Below, piece by piece: positions 1 to 9,211 of a DNA stretch of 52,777 bases (position 1 is the first letter of the stretch; each line of letters begins with the position of its first letter). A model generated the notes under the pieces. It saw only the letters and a program-made list of their open reading frames with translations. It searched no databases and was not told where the DNA came from. The stretch comes from CAZEBW01 sp964510205 (lineage in GTDB: Bacteria > Chloroflexota > Anaerolineae > VGOG01). The stretch is taken from NCBI GenBank assembly GCA_964510205.1, contig CAZEBW010000018.1, positions 1 through 52,777 on the forward strand, read 5' to 3'. A program made the translations under genes and the position numbers.

Positions 1-712
1 CCGGTTGAAGTGCAGCGCTGTCCCGCAGCATGCTCGCAGCGTCCATCCACTGCGGATCTTCCAGGAGCGCGGCCAGGGCCCGCTCCTGCCGCTCGGCCAG
101 CTCCCGCTGCCAGTGGGTCAGCAAGTCGTCGGGTCCATCGTCGAAGACCTCTCGTGCGTCCAGTCGCTGCTGCATCAGGGTCTCCAGCGTGCTGCGCAGA
201 TCGCGCTCGCCCAATAGCTCGAACAGCCTCACTGCCTCCTGGTCATCCGCGGCCCAGGCCAGCGCCTCGTCTACCGCCCGGCCACGCAGGATGTTGACCT
301 GTCCCTCCTCCAGCACATCGAAGCGCGGATCCACCCTGGCCTCCGCTGGATGGGCGCGTAGGATCTCCGCGCACAGGCTGTGGATGGTGCCGATGCGAGC
401 GGCGTCCAGTTCGGCGTAGAGCGACTGCCAGCGGTCACGTTCTTCCGAGGACAACTCGGTCCGCTCCAGATACCTGCGCACCTCCGCCCGCACCCGATTG
501 CGCATCTCTCGCGCCGCCTTCTTGGTGAAGGTGATGGCCACGATGGAGCGCAGGGGCAATCCTTCGGCCAGGAGCGACAGGCAGCGGGCCACCAGGGTGC
601 GGGTCTTGCCCGTGCCGGCCCCGGCGGTGACCACGACGTCGTGACCGCGCTCGCGGATGGCTGGTGCTTGCTCTGGACTGGGCTTCATCTGGGCTACGAT
701 GGGGTGCAGCAT
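1..712 (-). CDS. AddA-like UvrD-family helicase-nuclease subunit, N-terminal part
   Basis: This is the 5' end of a RecB/AddA-type SF1 helicase; the rest lies beyond the window edge. The reading frame opens with MLHPIVAQMKPSPEQ and stays open to base 1. Residues about 9-60 carry the UvrD Q-motif region (PEQAPAI) and the Walker A loop TAGAGTGKT, followed by motif Ia (VAITFTKKAAREMR) and a downstream IGTIHSLC segment typical of AddA/RecB/PcrA. The first ATG is at 712, three bases past the stop of the AddB-like gene, and a second in-frame ATG is at 688; either could start the protein. The spacing implies translational coupling. Such pairs unwind and resect double-strand breaks for recombination and also degrade unprotected phage DNA. 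The family is clear, but AddA cannot be told from a related RecB without the C-terminal nuclease domain. Confidence 0.8.
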   Translation of the reverse strand, partial: MLHPIVAQMKPSPEQAPAIRERGHDVVVTAGAGTGKTRTLVARCLSLLAEGLPLRSIVAITFTKKAAREMRNRVRAEVRRYLERTELSSEERDRWQSLYAELDAARIGTIHSLCAEILRAHPAEARVDPRFDVLEEGQVNILRGRAVDEALAWAADDQEAVRLFELLGERDLRSTLETLMQQRLDAREVFDDGPDDLLTHWQRELAERQERALAALLEDPQWMDAASMLRDSAALQP

Positions 713-715
713 CCC

Positions 716-3700
716 TCACCCTCCAAATCCACGCTGGTAATGCCAGCAGAAAGCCGCTGCTGGGCAGTACGACGGACAGCCGCCATCGGGCGGGTGGGGT
801 GCGAAGTGGCCATCGCGTGCCGAGCGAACGACGTCCCAGGCGTACTGTAGCGCCGTCTGCATGGCGACCTCCGGCCCGCCCTCGAAGCCGCTCAGGGTGA
901 ACGTGCTGGGCTCCGCGTGCTGGACGTGCCAGTAGAAGCCATCCACCACCTCCCCCAGGCCCAGGGCATCTCGCGCTGCCAGGGCGTAGAGTGGGATTTG
1001 AATCTTCTTGCCCTCAGCCACCGCTTTGTTGGTGAAGGCGTAAGGCCCAGCGGTCTTGTAGTCAATGACGCGCACGCGGCCGTCGGGGGTGTGGTCCACC
1101 CGATCAATGAATCCCCGCAGTTGGAAGCTGTCCTCCCCATCGCATACGACCAGCGGGGGCTGACCCTGCAGGCCAAACACCGCCTCGTACAGGTGAGGGA
1201 TGAAATCCTCTTGCATCTCTGCCAGCGCCTCCAGGGAGCGACGGACGTTGTCGGCGATCTCGGCGCGGGTCTGATGCCACCAGGCCGTCTCTCGGAATCC
1301 CTCCCGCCGTGGCGCCTCGTCCAGGACCGCTTCTGCCACATCGGGCAGCGCGGTCAGGAGTTGCTCCAGGTCGGTGGCATCGGCGACGGCAGGATAGAGT
1401 CGCTCGAAGACGTGATGGTAGATGTTGCCCAACTGCCGCCCGTCCAGTCCTTCGGAGGGCTCTTCTCTTGGCTCCAGGCCCAGGACGCTGCCCACGAAGA
1501 AGAAAAACGGGCAAGCGCGGTAAGCTTCTAGTCGGCTGGAGCTCCAGGGGCGCTCAGGGGCGAAGTGGTGGGTAAGCTCATCGGCCACGCCACTCAGGTG
1601 GCCATCGTAGGGACTGCCGCCGTCGCTGCGTTGGCGCAAGGAGAAGAGGTGGACGGCGGCCTGCAATGCTGCCTGGCGGGCGGGTTGCGTCCGCCCTACC
1701 CACTCCCACACCCTGCTGCAGTTGGCATAGGCCGCCAGGCTCTCCATCAGCTCGGGCCAGGAGGCGACCTGGTCTGGTGGGGGCAGGCTCTCGCTGGTCA
1801 GCGTATCGGGCGTGGCGTCCACCAGACGGCGCACGTCTTCCCAGTAGGGGGAGGCCTGCCAGGGGGCGCCGTTGTCGGCCAGGCGGGGACGGGTGAGGAG
1901 CAGTCGTTGGCGGGGACGGGTGACCGTCTCGTAGAAGAACTCCGCCTCCGCGCTCTCGGTGGAGGATTCCAGGGAGAGATCGAACGCCTCGCGCAGGCGC
2001 TGGCGGTCGGCATCGCGCAGGAAAGCGTCTTCAGTCAGGGTAGCCGGGAACTCTCCCTCGGCCAGCCCCAGCACGGCCACGGCCTGGAAGGGGACGCCAC
2101 GGGCCTGTATCACGTCGGCCACCAGTACCTCCTCGCGGTCTGAGCGGAGCGGCAGGCGGTAGGCCGTGGCCTCCACTGCGCCGACCAGCTCGTCGAGGAA
2201 GCGGGCGTAGTCCACGGCGGGCGTGTCCAGGGCTTCCTCGGCCCACACCAGCCCCCGCAGCACGTCCTTGAGGGCCTGGAGCGCGGCCACGTCCCGTTCG
2301 GCGACCGATTCATCTCCGTGGCGGGCGCGGGCCACGATCTGCAGGGCGGTGGGCTCTTCGGGCACGGAATAGCGGGGAGATTGTAGGGCGGGATCGGGGC
2401 CGATGAGGGCCTCCAACCAGCCCACGAACTCTCGGTAGGTGCGTTTCCCCTGGGGTGGGGTCAACCGCCGTAGGAAACGCTGGAACTTGTCCCGTAGGGC
2501 CTGCGCCTCGCACCCCACGGGAACGGTGGCGGGAAGCTCTCGTTCTTCATCGAATGCTTCCTCGCGGGAGCGGGCGGCCAGGTCGTCGAGGATCTCCTCC
2601 CACTGGGAGAGCCCGCCGATGACGCGCCCCCAACGGGCGGCGGCGTCTAGCGCGTCGGCGTCCCCCGCCCCGATGCCGATGGGTTTTTCAGCATCTTCCT
2701 CTGGCAGGGCCGACGCCTTCAGTAAGTCGAAATAGGGGGAGCGCCAGGCCTCAACCACCGCACGGCGAGGCAGGGCGGGCTCGGCGTTGTCGCTAGCGCG
2801 GGGCAGCATCAACCGCAGGAGATCCAGGAGCGCCGCGACTGCTGGATTGGCCCGCAGCGGCAGGCCGTCTACCAGGCGGATAGGGAGGCCGAACTCGTCA
2901 GCGGTCTGGCGGATGAAGGGGCGGTAGGGAGTGACGTCGCGGGCCAGCAGGGCCACCTCGGCAGGCCGCACCTCGTCTTCCAGCAGGCGCGCCTTGAGCC
3001 AGCGCAGCGCGGCGCGGACCTCCGACGCGCGGTCGGGGGCCTCGATCAACTGGACGGCGCCGTCGCCTGTGATCTGCTCTGCCTCGCTCTGGAACAGGCC
3101 CCTTTCCAGGTGACTCAGTGCCTGAGCGTGGTGTGAGATCTGCTCAGGCAGCCGTGTGGCCTGCAGGCCCAGGGCTGCTTCCAGTGCCTGGCGCGTCTTC
3201 TCGAAGCGACGATGAGCCAGGGGGCGCTGGCCTCCATCACTATTGCCTGTCAGGGTGATGATCAGCTTCTCCACACGGGCGGCCAACACCTCGAGCAGGG
3301 CCAGTTGCACCGGTGTAAAGTTGTCGAAGCCGTCCACCACCAGCAGCGGCCAGTCCTGGGCCACATGGGGAGCGCGATCTTCCAGCGCCTCCACCGCCAG
3401 CCAGCCCAGCCCGGCGCGGTCGGCCCAGCCGTGGGCCTGGAGACGCTCCTGGTAGGCAGCGTAGACTTGCGCCAATTCGCGCAGTCGGGCCTCGTCGCCC
3501 AGAGCGGCCACGGCTTGGGTGAACGCCTCGGGCCAGATGCGGGCGGCTTTCAGCTCACCGATCAAGCTGTCCAGAACCTGGATGAAGCCGGGGCGGTCGG
3601 TCAGCGGGGCGTAATGGGTCAAGGGTAGGTCGTCCACGATGGCGCGGATCAGTCGGTACTGGACGGGGTCGCTGAGTTCGGTGTAGACCTCGCCAGCGGC

Positions 3701-3919
3701 GCTCAAGCACTCGGCATACAGGCGATTGAAGGTGAGCACGCGCACGCCGATGGTGCCTCCGGCCTCTGCCAGGCGGCGGCGCCAGGCCCGCATCTGGAGG
3801 TAGGATGGCAGGAGGACGCGGGGCGTGGTCTGCAAGCCTCGTGCGGCGTTGCGGGCGAGGTTGAGGACGTAGGTTGTCTTGCCAGTTGCGGCTGGGGCGA
3901 GGTAGAGTTGCACAGGCAT
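716..3919 (-). CDS. AddB-like helicase/nuclease with Fe-S-type PD-(D/E)XK domain
   Basis: At 1067 aa this has the length and architecture of the AddB/RexB partner of AddA. An N-terminal P-loop (APAATGKTTYV, residues about 8-18) precedes a helicase-like body. The C-terminal nuclease has GFIDRVD (D939) and VIDYKT (D953, K955), the expected PD-(D/E)XK metal and catalytic residues. Four cysteines bracket the nuclease: C803 in YRACPFFFF, then C1048, C1052 and C1058 in the last 20 residues. That is the layout known to bind a 4Fe-4S cluster in AddB. The ATG at 3919 has GGAG six bases upstream. The gene ends four bases before the AddA-like start. By family knowledge the complex processes double-strand ends at the replication fork or break. 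The gene looks intact. Confidence 0.86.
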   Translation of the reverse strand: MPVQLYLAPAATGKTTYVLNLARNAARGLQTTPRVLLPSYLQMRAWRRRLAEAGGTIGVRVLTFNRLYAECLSAAGEVYTELSDPVQYRLIRAIVDDLPLTHYAPLTDRPGFIQVLDSLIGELKAARIWPEAFTQAVAALGDEARLRELAQVYAAYQERLQAHGWADRAGLGWLAVEALEDRAPHVAQDWPLLVVDGFDNFTPVQLALLEVLAARVEKLIITLTGNSDGGQRPLAHRRFEKTRQALEAALGLQATRLPEQISHHAQALSHLERGLFQSEAEQITGDGAVQLIEAPDRASEVRAALRWLKARLLEDEVRPAEVALLARDVTPYRPFIRQTADEFGLPIRLVDGLPLRANPAVAALLDLLRLMLPRASDNAEPALPRRAVVEAWRSPYFDLLKASALPEEDAEKPIGIGAGDADALDAAARWGRVIGGLSQWEEILDDLAARSREEAFDEERELPATVPVGCEAQALRDKFQRFLRRLTPPQGKRTYREFVGWLEALIGPDPALQSPRYSVPEEPTALQIVARARHGDESVAERDVAALQALKDVLRGLVWAEEALDTPAVDYARFLDELVGAVEATAYRLPLRSDREEVLVADVIQARGVPFQAVAVLGLAEGEFPATLTEDAFLRDADRQRLREAFDLSLESSTESAEAEFFYETVTRPRQRLLLTRPRLADNGAPWQASPYWEDVRRLVDATPDTLTSESLPPPDQVASWPELMESLAAYANCSRVWEWVGRTQPARQAALQAAVHLFSLRQRSDGGSPYDGHLSGVADELTHHFAPERPWSSSRLEAYRACPFFFFVGSVLGLEPREEPSEGLDGRQLGNIYHHVFERLYPAVADATDLEQLLTALPDVAEAVLDEAPRREGFRETAWWHQTRAEIADNVRRSLEALAEMQEDFIPHLYEAVFGLQGQPPLVVCDGEDSFQLRGFIDRVDHTPDGRVRVIDYKTAGPYAFTNKAVAEGKKIQIPLYALAARDALGLGEVVDGFYWHVQHAEPSTFTLSGFEGGPEVAMQTALQYAWDVVRSARDGHFAPHPPDGGCPSYCPAAAFCWHYQRGFGG

Positions 3920-4007
3920 CAGAGTCTCCGAACCTGGTCGCGTCTCAAGTCAATGGTACGCCACTGTGATCCTACTGGAACCTGGCCGAGCCAGGGCTTC
4001 AAGCCAG

Positions 4008-7000
4008 TCACCTGGGAGTCAGATCAATTCGATATTCGAGGATGTCCTCGATGTCAACGTCACCTGACAGCCTCGCTTGCAGGAAACTTAGTAAATCCTC
4101 TTGCCTCGGTTGCCCAAAGACCATCCGATAAACGACGAGCGCTTTCTTGAGCTCTTCGAGCTGTTCCCACTCGCGACTAAGAGGCAGAGCAGGGGTGTGA
4201 CGCTCAATCCTGGACTTTCCTTTCTCATAGATCCAGTATGGGATCAGGTCACTGTCTTCGCCTTCCTCAGCTTGGCAAAACAGATATGCCCAAGGATCGT
4301 CCAGAGGTCGAGCTTGCTCCGCAAGTCCCGACAGTCCATAGTGTTCAGCCAGGTTCTTGCGGATCACGTGTCCTTTGTAGCGATGGATTCTCCCTTCGCG
4401 TTGCTCCAGATCGACGGGGTTTGAGGGCAGGTTCCAGTGGTAAACGGCGTGGCAATACTGATGGAAGTCCAGTCCCTCCTGGCCAATTGAAGTAGTGGCC
4501 AGAATGAAGGGTCGGAACGGTGAGTTGAAGGCTGTGCGGACCTGCTCTGCGCGCGTGACATTGCTGTCATCGTAGTTGCGCCCCTGCCCAAAAGGCAGGG
4601 CATACCGGCAACGCATTCGATAGGCTGGTTCTGGGTGCACGATCTTATTGCCCTTGAGTCGTATTTCATCAAAACTCAAGCTGATGGTGCGCAGGGAGAG
4701 CGCATCCTGCATTTCATTTGCCAATTCCTTTGCAGCCTTCTCGGTCGTCTTGCTCTTTGCTCCTAGTGCCTCGTACAGGACGTGTACGTACTCATCCATC
4801 ACGGCTTGCAGATTGCCATCAACTGCATAGTCTAGAACTCGTTTCCAATAGGGCTCGGCACTGCCGCCGCTTTCCTGTTCAACATCGCCAGAATCGTCCA
4901 GACTGCGGATCAAGGTGATGGATTCAGGCGAGTTGAACAGCGTCCGAAAGCCCATTGCCACCCGGGCTGCGGCGCTGAGAACCTTCCACACGGAAGGCTG
5001 CTCAATATGCGGCCACTGCCTGCAAAGCGCGCGCAGCGTGACCACGGCAGGCGATGCCAGAGCCATCCTGGTGAGCACGTCACTGAGATCGTCAGGGCGC
5101 GGGCCCAGTTCAAGGCGTTCGGCGATGCGCAACTGGGCAACATGCTCTGCGAAGTTAGAGTCTTCCTCGTCGGACCGGCTGCGTACCATCGCTCCCCAGG
5201 CAAATGACTGATCTTCCTCTTCTTCTAACCAGCGAGTGATGGGTACGGGATCGAATTGTCGATCGAGTAGCACTGGTGCAGCCCAGTACCACCGCTGATC
5301 GGCCATACCACCCTTGCCATCGTCTTCAACCTCGATCTGCTCCAACAGATCCTCGACCTGTTTGCGCACTTCCTCATAGACCGCTTCAAAAGACGATACC
5401 TGGCTATCAGAGGCCAGACGCGCACCAATTACCATTGGGTCAATCTGTTGGGCCAAGGTTAGACAGGGATACAGCAGTGTGAATACCGGCATGCCGGTCA
5501 GACGTCCATCCTGACGGCTGAAGCGCAGCAGGGGGCGTCGTTTGCTGGTGAGATCCCTATAGTCAACACCTTCTCGATGGGCATAGTCGCTGACCATGCG
5601 CCGTTCGGCCTCGTAGCTGCACAACATCGAGATGGCCTTGGGCACAACCTTCCAGGCCGAGAAGACCAGGCGCTTGGTCAGGCTCTGGCTGCTAGGTTGC
5701 ACAAGCAACGCCTGGTCGTAGACTCCTCGAGGTTGGTAGTACGGCAAGGAAGGCGGAATCCAAAGCAGTCTCCATCCGCCAGGCTCCAAGCCGTGCTCGA
5801 TCAGTGTCCGTAGCTTGGCATTGGCCGGATCAATCGGGAGATAGTTGCTGACTGTGTGCCTATCAAGGAGAGTATCCATCCCCTCTCGAATGCTCTCGCC
5901 GAACTGGTCGTATGCCCTGTCAGACTCAATAGCCGCTTTGAGCTTGCGCTTCACGACGTAGTCGCCCATGAGGTTGAGAGGATAGGGAGTGGATTTCCAG
6001 TACTCGACGTGATCGCCTGCGTCCAACGCCTGGGCCACTTTGTCTACGGTCTTGAAAGCAGCTAGGTCTTGTGGTTGCAGTTGGCCTCGATCATCTCTGG
6101 ATTCAACGACCATGCCATTTCGATCCACGGTCATGGCCAATCGCTCGCTGCGGATCATCACACTGCGCAGCAATTCCTCGATCTGACCCTTTACCCGCTC
6201 CAGGCGATGTAGGCTTTCGTCATCGTGATGTCCCAGCCGGTACAGTTCAAGCCGGTAGGCTCTCAACAAAGTGCGGAAGGACTGTGTCTTGTCTTCTGAG
6301 TCGAACAGGAACCGAACTGTGTCAATGAAGTCCTGGTAGTGGTCCTCTTCGCTCGCTTCGTGATACATGGTGTACATCTTGTAGGGTGTTGCTGAGAGCA
6401 AGACCACCTTGGCTTCGTGGTCAGCCACCCTCGCGTCCTGGTACTCGAAGAGTTCGTGTGCCAGTTGGCTCATTGGATCCTGTCTGCGGAGCAGGTATTT
6501 GAATCGCTGGAACTCGTCAAGAATGATCAGGTCTGGCTCCAAGGCTTTGACACAACTGACTGCCAGAGCGAAGCGCAGTTCGCCAATGAGCTCGTTGCGG
6601 GCGATGCGATCCTGCCTAAGAGGGTGCTTCCAGCGGCGACTGAACTGTTCAGCCAGTTCCTCAAAGCGAGTGCGGTAATCGGATTCTCCTACAAGCTGGC
6701 ATTCCCGAATGTCCTCTCTCAGATCGCTGAGGAAAGCGTGCTCCAGGTCTTTGTCTATCTGATTCCAATCTGGGAAGCCCTTCAAGTAGCTTCGCCAAGA
6801 GGCCCTTCCGGCTCCGCACTGCAATAGGTTGATCGGTCCGGCGCTATTCCCAAGATCCCATTCCTTTCGCAGCAGATAGTACAGCAAGGCCCTCTCGCGC
6901 ATCTTGCCGGTGCTGGAGCGCAGGTTGAAGGAAGTGCCCGGTGTGAAGGAGACGAAGTTCAGTTCATTCTCTTTCAGCTTCTCAAGGGTGAGTGGCAGGA

Positions 7001-7319
7001 GGGTCATGCGTGAGGCAAGAGAGAATCCTTTTTGACGGGGGATTTTGAGTCGGCTGATGTTCTGGCGGGCGATGTTCGCGTTGGAGCAGATGTAGATGAC
7101 GTCCACGCGACGTACACCCTGGTCCCAAAGATGATTGACAGCTTTGGCAATCAGGCCACGAGCAACCAGGGTTTTGCCTAGCCCTACCTCATCGGCGATC
7201 AGGAAGCGATTTGTCGGCTTCTCGCCATAAAGACGGCGAAAAACATAATCCACCGAGCGTCGCTGAAAATCCTTGAGCCCTTCGAGCACCTCTTCAACGG
7301 GTATTCTGCTGCGGCTCAT
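4008..7319 (-). CDS. Large Snf2/HepA-like SF2 helicase
   Basis: This 1103-aa protein is an SF2 helicase/translocase. LIADEVGLGKT at about residues 41-51 is the Snf2-style Walker A. LIILDEFQRF is Walker B, with DEFQ where most relatives have DEAH or DEAQ. VLLSATPYK is motif III. The second RecA lobe has TSIGQEGLDFH (motif V) and EQREGRIHRYKG (motif VI) near residues 940-985. About 600 residues of unassigned sequence sit between the lobes, much longer than in a minimal Snf2 protein. The start ATG overlaps the stop of the PLD-like gene by ATGA, so the two are translationally coupled. It resembles helicases of DISARM (DrmD) or BREX (BrxHII), but the neighbours differ. I infer a DNA translocase in a defence cassette with the PLD-like and DUF6361 genes. 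Confidence 0.72.
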   Translation of the reverse strand: MSRSRIPVEEVLEGLKDFQRRSVDYVFRRLYGEKPTNRFLIADEVGLGKTLVARGLIAKAVNHLWDQGVRRVDVIYICSNANIARQNISRLKIPRQKGFSLASRMTLLPLTLEKLKENELNFVSFTPGTSFNLRSSTGKMRERALLYYLLRKEWDLGNSAGPINLLQCGAGRASWRSYLKGFPDWNQIDKDLEHAFLSDLREDIRECQLVGESDYRTRFEELAEQFSRRWKHPLRQDRIARNELIGELRFALAVSCVKALEPDLIILDEFQRFKYLLRRQDPMSQLAHELFEYQDARVADHEAKVVLLSATPYKMYTMYHEASEEDHYQDFIDTVRFLFDSEDKTQSFRTLLRAYRLELYRLGHHDDESLHRLERVKGQIEELLRSVMIRSERLAMTVDRNGMVVESRDDRGQLQPQDLAAFKTVDKVAQALDAGDHVEYWKSTPYPLNLMGDYVVKRKLKAAIESDRAYDQFGESIREGMDTLLDRHTVSNYLPIDPANAKLRTLIEHGLEPGGWRLLWIPPSLPYYQPRGVYDQALLVQPSSQSLTKRLVFSAWKVVPKAISMLCSYEAERRMVSDYAHREGVDYRDLTSKRRPLLRFSRQDGRLTGMPVFTLLYPCLTLAQQIDPMVIGARLASDSQVSSFEAVYEEVRKQVEDLLEQIEVEDDGKGGMADQRWYWAAPVLLDRQFDPVPITRWLEEEEDQSFAWGAMVRSRSDEEDSNFAEHVAQLRIAERLELGPRPDDLSDVLTRMALASPAVVTLRALCRQWPHIEQPSVWKVLSAAARVAMGFRTLFNSPESITLIRSLDDSGDVEQESGGSAEPYWKRVLDYAVDGNLQAVMDEYVHVLYEALGAKSKTTEKAAKELANEMQDALSLRTISLSFDEIRLKGNKIVHPEPAYRMRCRYALPFGQGRNYDDSNVTRAEQVRTAFNSPFRPFILATTSIGQEGLDFHQYCHAVYHWNLPSNPVDLEQREGRIHRYKGHVIRKNLAEHYGLSGLAEQARPLDDPWAYLFCQAEEGEDSDLIPYWIYEKGKSRIERHTPALPLSREWEQLEELKKALVVYRMVFGQPRQEDLLSFLQARLSGDVDIEDILEYRIDLTPR

Positions 7320-9211
7320 GGCGTTGCCTCCAATCTGGCTTCCCAGAGGGTTTGCCAGAGCTCTTCAAAGCCATCCGGGAGCAACTCTCTCCCTTCTTCT
7401 GACTTGCACAGATCGTCTACAAGCACGGCGATGCGATCCAGCTTCTCCGGCCTTCGGCTGTAGGCGCGCACCAGCCTCTCCACCAAATGACTCCCGCTCA
7501 GCAGTGAGGTGGTTCCACGACTGGTAGCGGAATCTGCGTGCCAGCGTGGATCTGCTAGCCACCCTTGCTCCAGGTCACCCTCGGATAGAAGGAAGATGAG
7601 ATAGCGCAGAAAACGGTTGCGGTCTGACAAGATGCTTCGCAAGAGGGCATCGTCTCTGTCCGCTGGGATGCCCTCGATGGGAAGGTTCAAGACGAAGCGG
7701 GTCGAGGCTTTCTTCTCTCCCGATCTAGCTGTTAGCTCAAAGGCCACAAAACTGGTGACAGAGACGGTGGAGATGCCAGAGAAGGTGATTCCCTCACCAT
7801 TGAATAGCGTGCTCAGGCCCCTGGCATGACCGCTCCGAAGAGTGATTGGCCAACATCGTCCCTCAATCTCGCTTGGTAGAGTATGGGGCTTCTGAGTGGG
7901 TACGCGGAGGACAAGATCATGGGCCCCCTCACCTGCGACCTGGCGCACGGACAGTTGCAGGTCGGAAGCCACAAGTTCTCGGCGCAGCGAATCGACCTTT
8001 TCCTCGAGCCGACGCATCTCAGGATCCTGGGGAGGAATCGGCTCTTTGGGCGGGACATAGCTTCTGAGTAGGTCTCGGAAGGTTGTCGCGTGGTCGTTGT
8101 GGGCAAGGATCTGGTCAATGCCTATCTTGCTGCGCTTGCCATGCAGTTCGACCATGAACTCCACGTTGTGGCCGCTGAAGGCTGCGTGGGTGGCGTTGGC
8201 TGAACCGGTCCATAGACGCGCGTCCCAGCCAGCCTCGGCCACAAACAGCTTGGCGTGTAGCCCAGATAGTCCAAGGTCCTCAGGTTCTACCTCCTCTTTC
8301 TCATTGGCTTCCTTGTCCCCCATGGTTTCCTCGGTTGTCTCCTCCAAGCTAGTAGCGGCCTCATCCATCATCAGGATCTCGTGGAACTGAGATCGCTCTT
8401 TCTCTCGCAGCTCATCCAGGCTGTCCACTCGGGACACGAGTACATGTTTGCCTTGGTCCTTGGCCAGACGTCTCAAGACTCTGCTGGACAGGAAGGGCGA
8501 GACGATCAGAAGCCGGTCCACGCGTCCCTTTATGGCGAACCTTCGGTGACCGGGGATGCCCGCTGGGCAGAAGGCGATCTCGTCCTCGAACCCCGCAGGT
8601 GGTTTGAAGTCGACTCGCCTGACTTCGTCGGATATAGCCTCGATCTCTTGTGCCATTGCCTCACTGACTGGCGAGCAGGCCAGTTTGGGCAAGTGAGCGA
8701 TGAAATCCGACAGGGGGCGATTGCGACCGTACCCAATCTTCCGCTGTTGGAGCGTGCCCTCCAGCACCAGTACAGTGTCCCAGGACTTGTCAAAGGTCAG
8801 GTTGCGGGAAAGGCACAGGAACCGATAGACTGCTGGCCCGTCCTCGGCAACGAAGCGCATGAGCCAGGTCTTGGGATGAAAGACCCCAGCAGGACTTGAT
8901 GGCATGGCTTCGATTACCATTGGCTCCAGGTAGCTGTAGAGCAGTTGATCCGCAGACGGGATGGCAATCCGCCCCCTCTGACAGAAGACTGCCAGCTTGT
9001 CCGTCGTCCGTCGCAGTGCCTCCAATAGGGCAATGGGATCCTTGAGAGCCTGATCTGTGCTTTCGCACTCGAACATTGCGAAGGATAAAGGAACCATCAA
9101 CAGCGTGAGCAGGTCCAAAGAAAACGTAGTGGCTATGGCCCGATCGAGACGGTATCCTTCTGGTGGATGCAAAGCGTCCAGGTAAAGGCGGCGAGTGTTT
9201 GGATCAAGCAC
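7316..9211 (-). CDS. Phospholipase D-like (HKD) protein
   Basis: This 631-aa protein has two half-motifs of the PLD nuclease superfamily. FHPKTWLMRF has H112 and K114, with LSRN about 23 residues later. LHAKLFVAE has H319 and K321, followed by GSAN at 337-340. Between them is a strongly acidic, probably disordered stretch (residues about 287-312). PLD-like proteins of this type act as nucleases or phosphodiesterases and appear in DISARM (DrmC) and other phage defence loci. Translation starts at GTG 9211, overlapping the end of the DUF6361 gene by 8 bp, and ends in an ATGA overlap with the helicase gene, so three proteins are made in step. Its substrate cannot be read from sequence. No signal peptide or membrane segment is visible. 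Confidence 0.68.
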   Translation of the reverse strand: MLDPNTRRLYLDALHPPEGYRLDRAIATTFSLDLLTLLMVPLSFAMFECESTDQALKDPIALLEALRRTTDKLAVFCQRGRIAIPSADQLLYSYLEPMVIEAMPSSPAGVFHPKTWLMRFVAEDGPAVYRFLCLSRNLTFDKSWDTVLVLEGTLQQRKIGYGRNRPLSDFIAHLPKLACSPVSEAMAQEIEAISDEVRRVDFKPPAGFEDEIAFCPAGIPGHRRFAIKGRVDRLLIVSPFLSSRVLRRLAKDQGKHVLVSRVDSLDELREKERSQFHEILMMDEAATSLEETTEETMGDKEANEKEEVEPEDLGLSGLHAKLFVAEAGWDARLWTGSANATHAAFSGHNVEFMVELHGKRSKIGIDQILAHNDHATTFRDLLRSYVPPKEPIPPQDPEMRRLEEKVDSLRRELVASDLQLSVRQVAGEGAHDLVLRVPTQKPHTLPSEIEGRCWPITLRSGHARGLSTLFNGEGITFSGISTVSVTSFVAFELTARSGEKKASTRFVLNLPIEGIPADRDDALLRSILSDRNRFLRYLIFLLSEGDLEQGWLADPRWHADSATSRGTTSLLSGSHLVERLVRAYSRRPEKLDRIAVLVDDLCKSEEGRELLPDGFEELWQTLWEARLEATP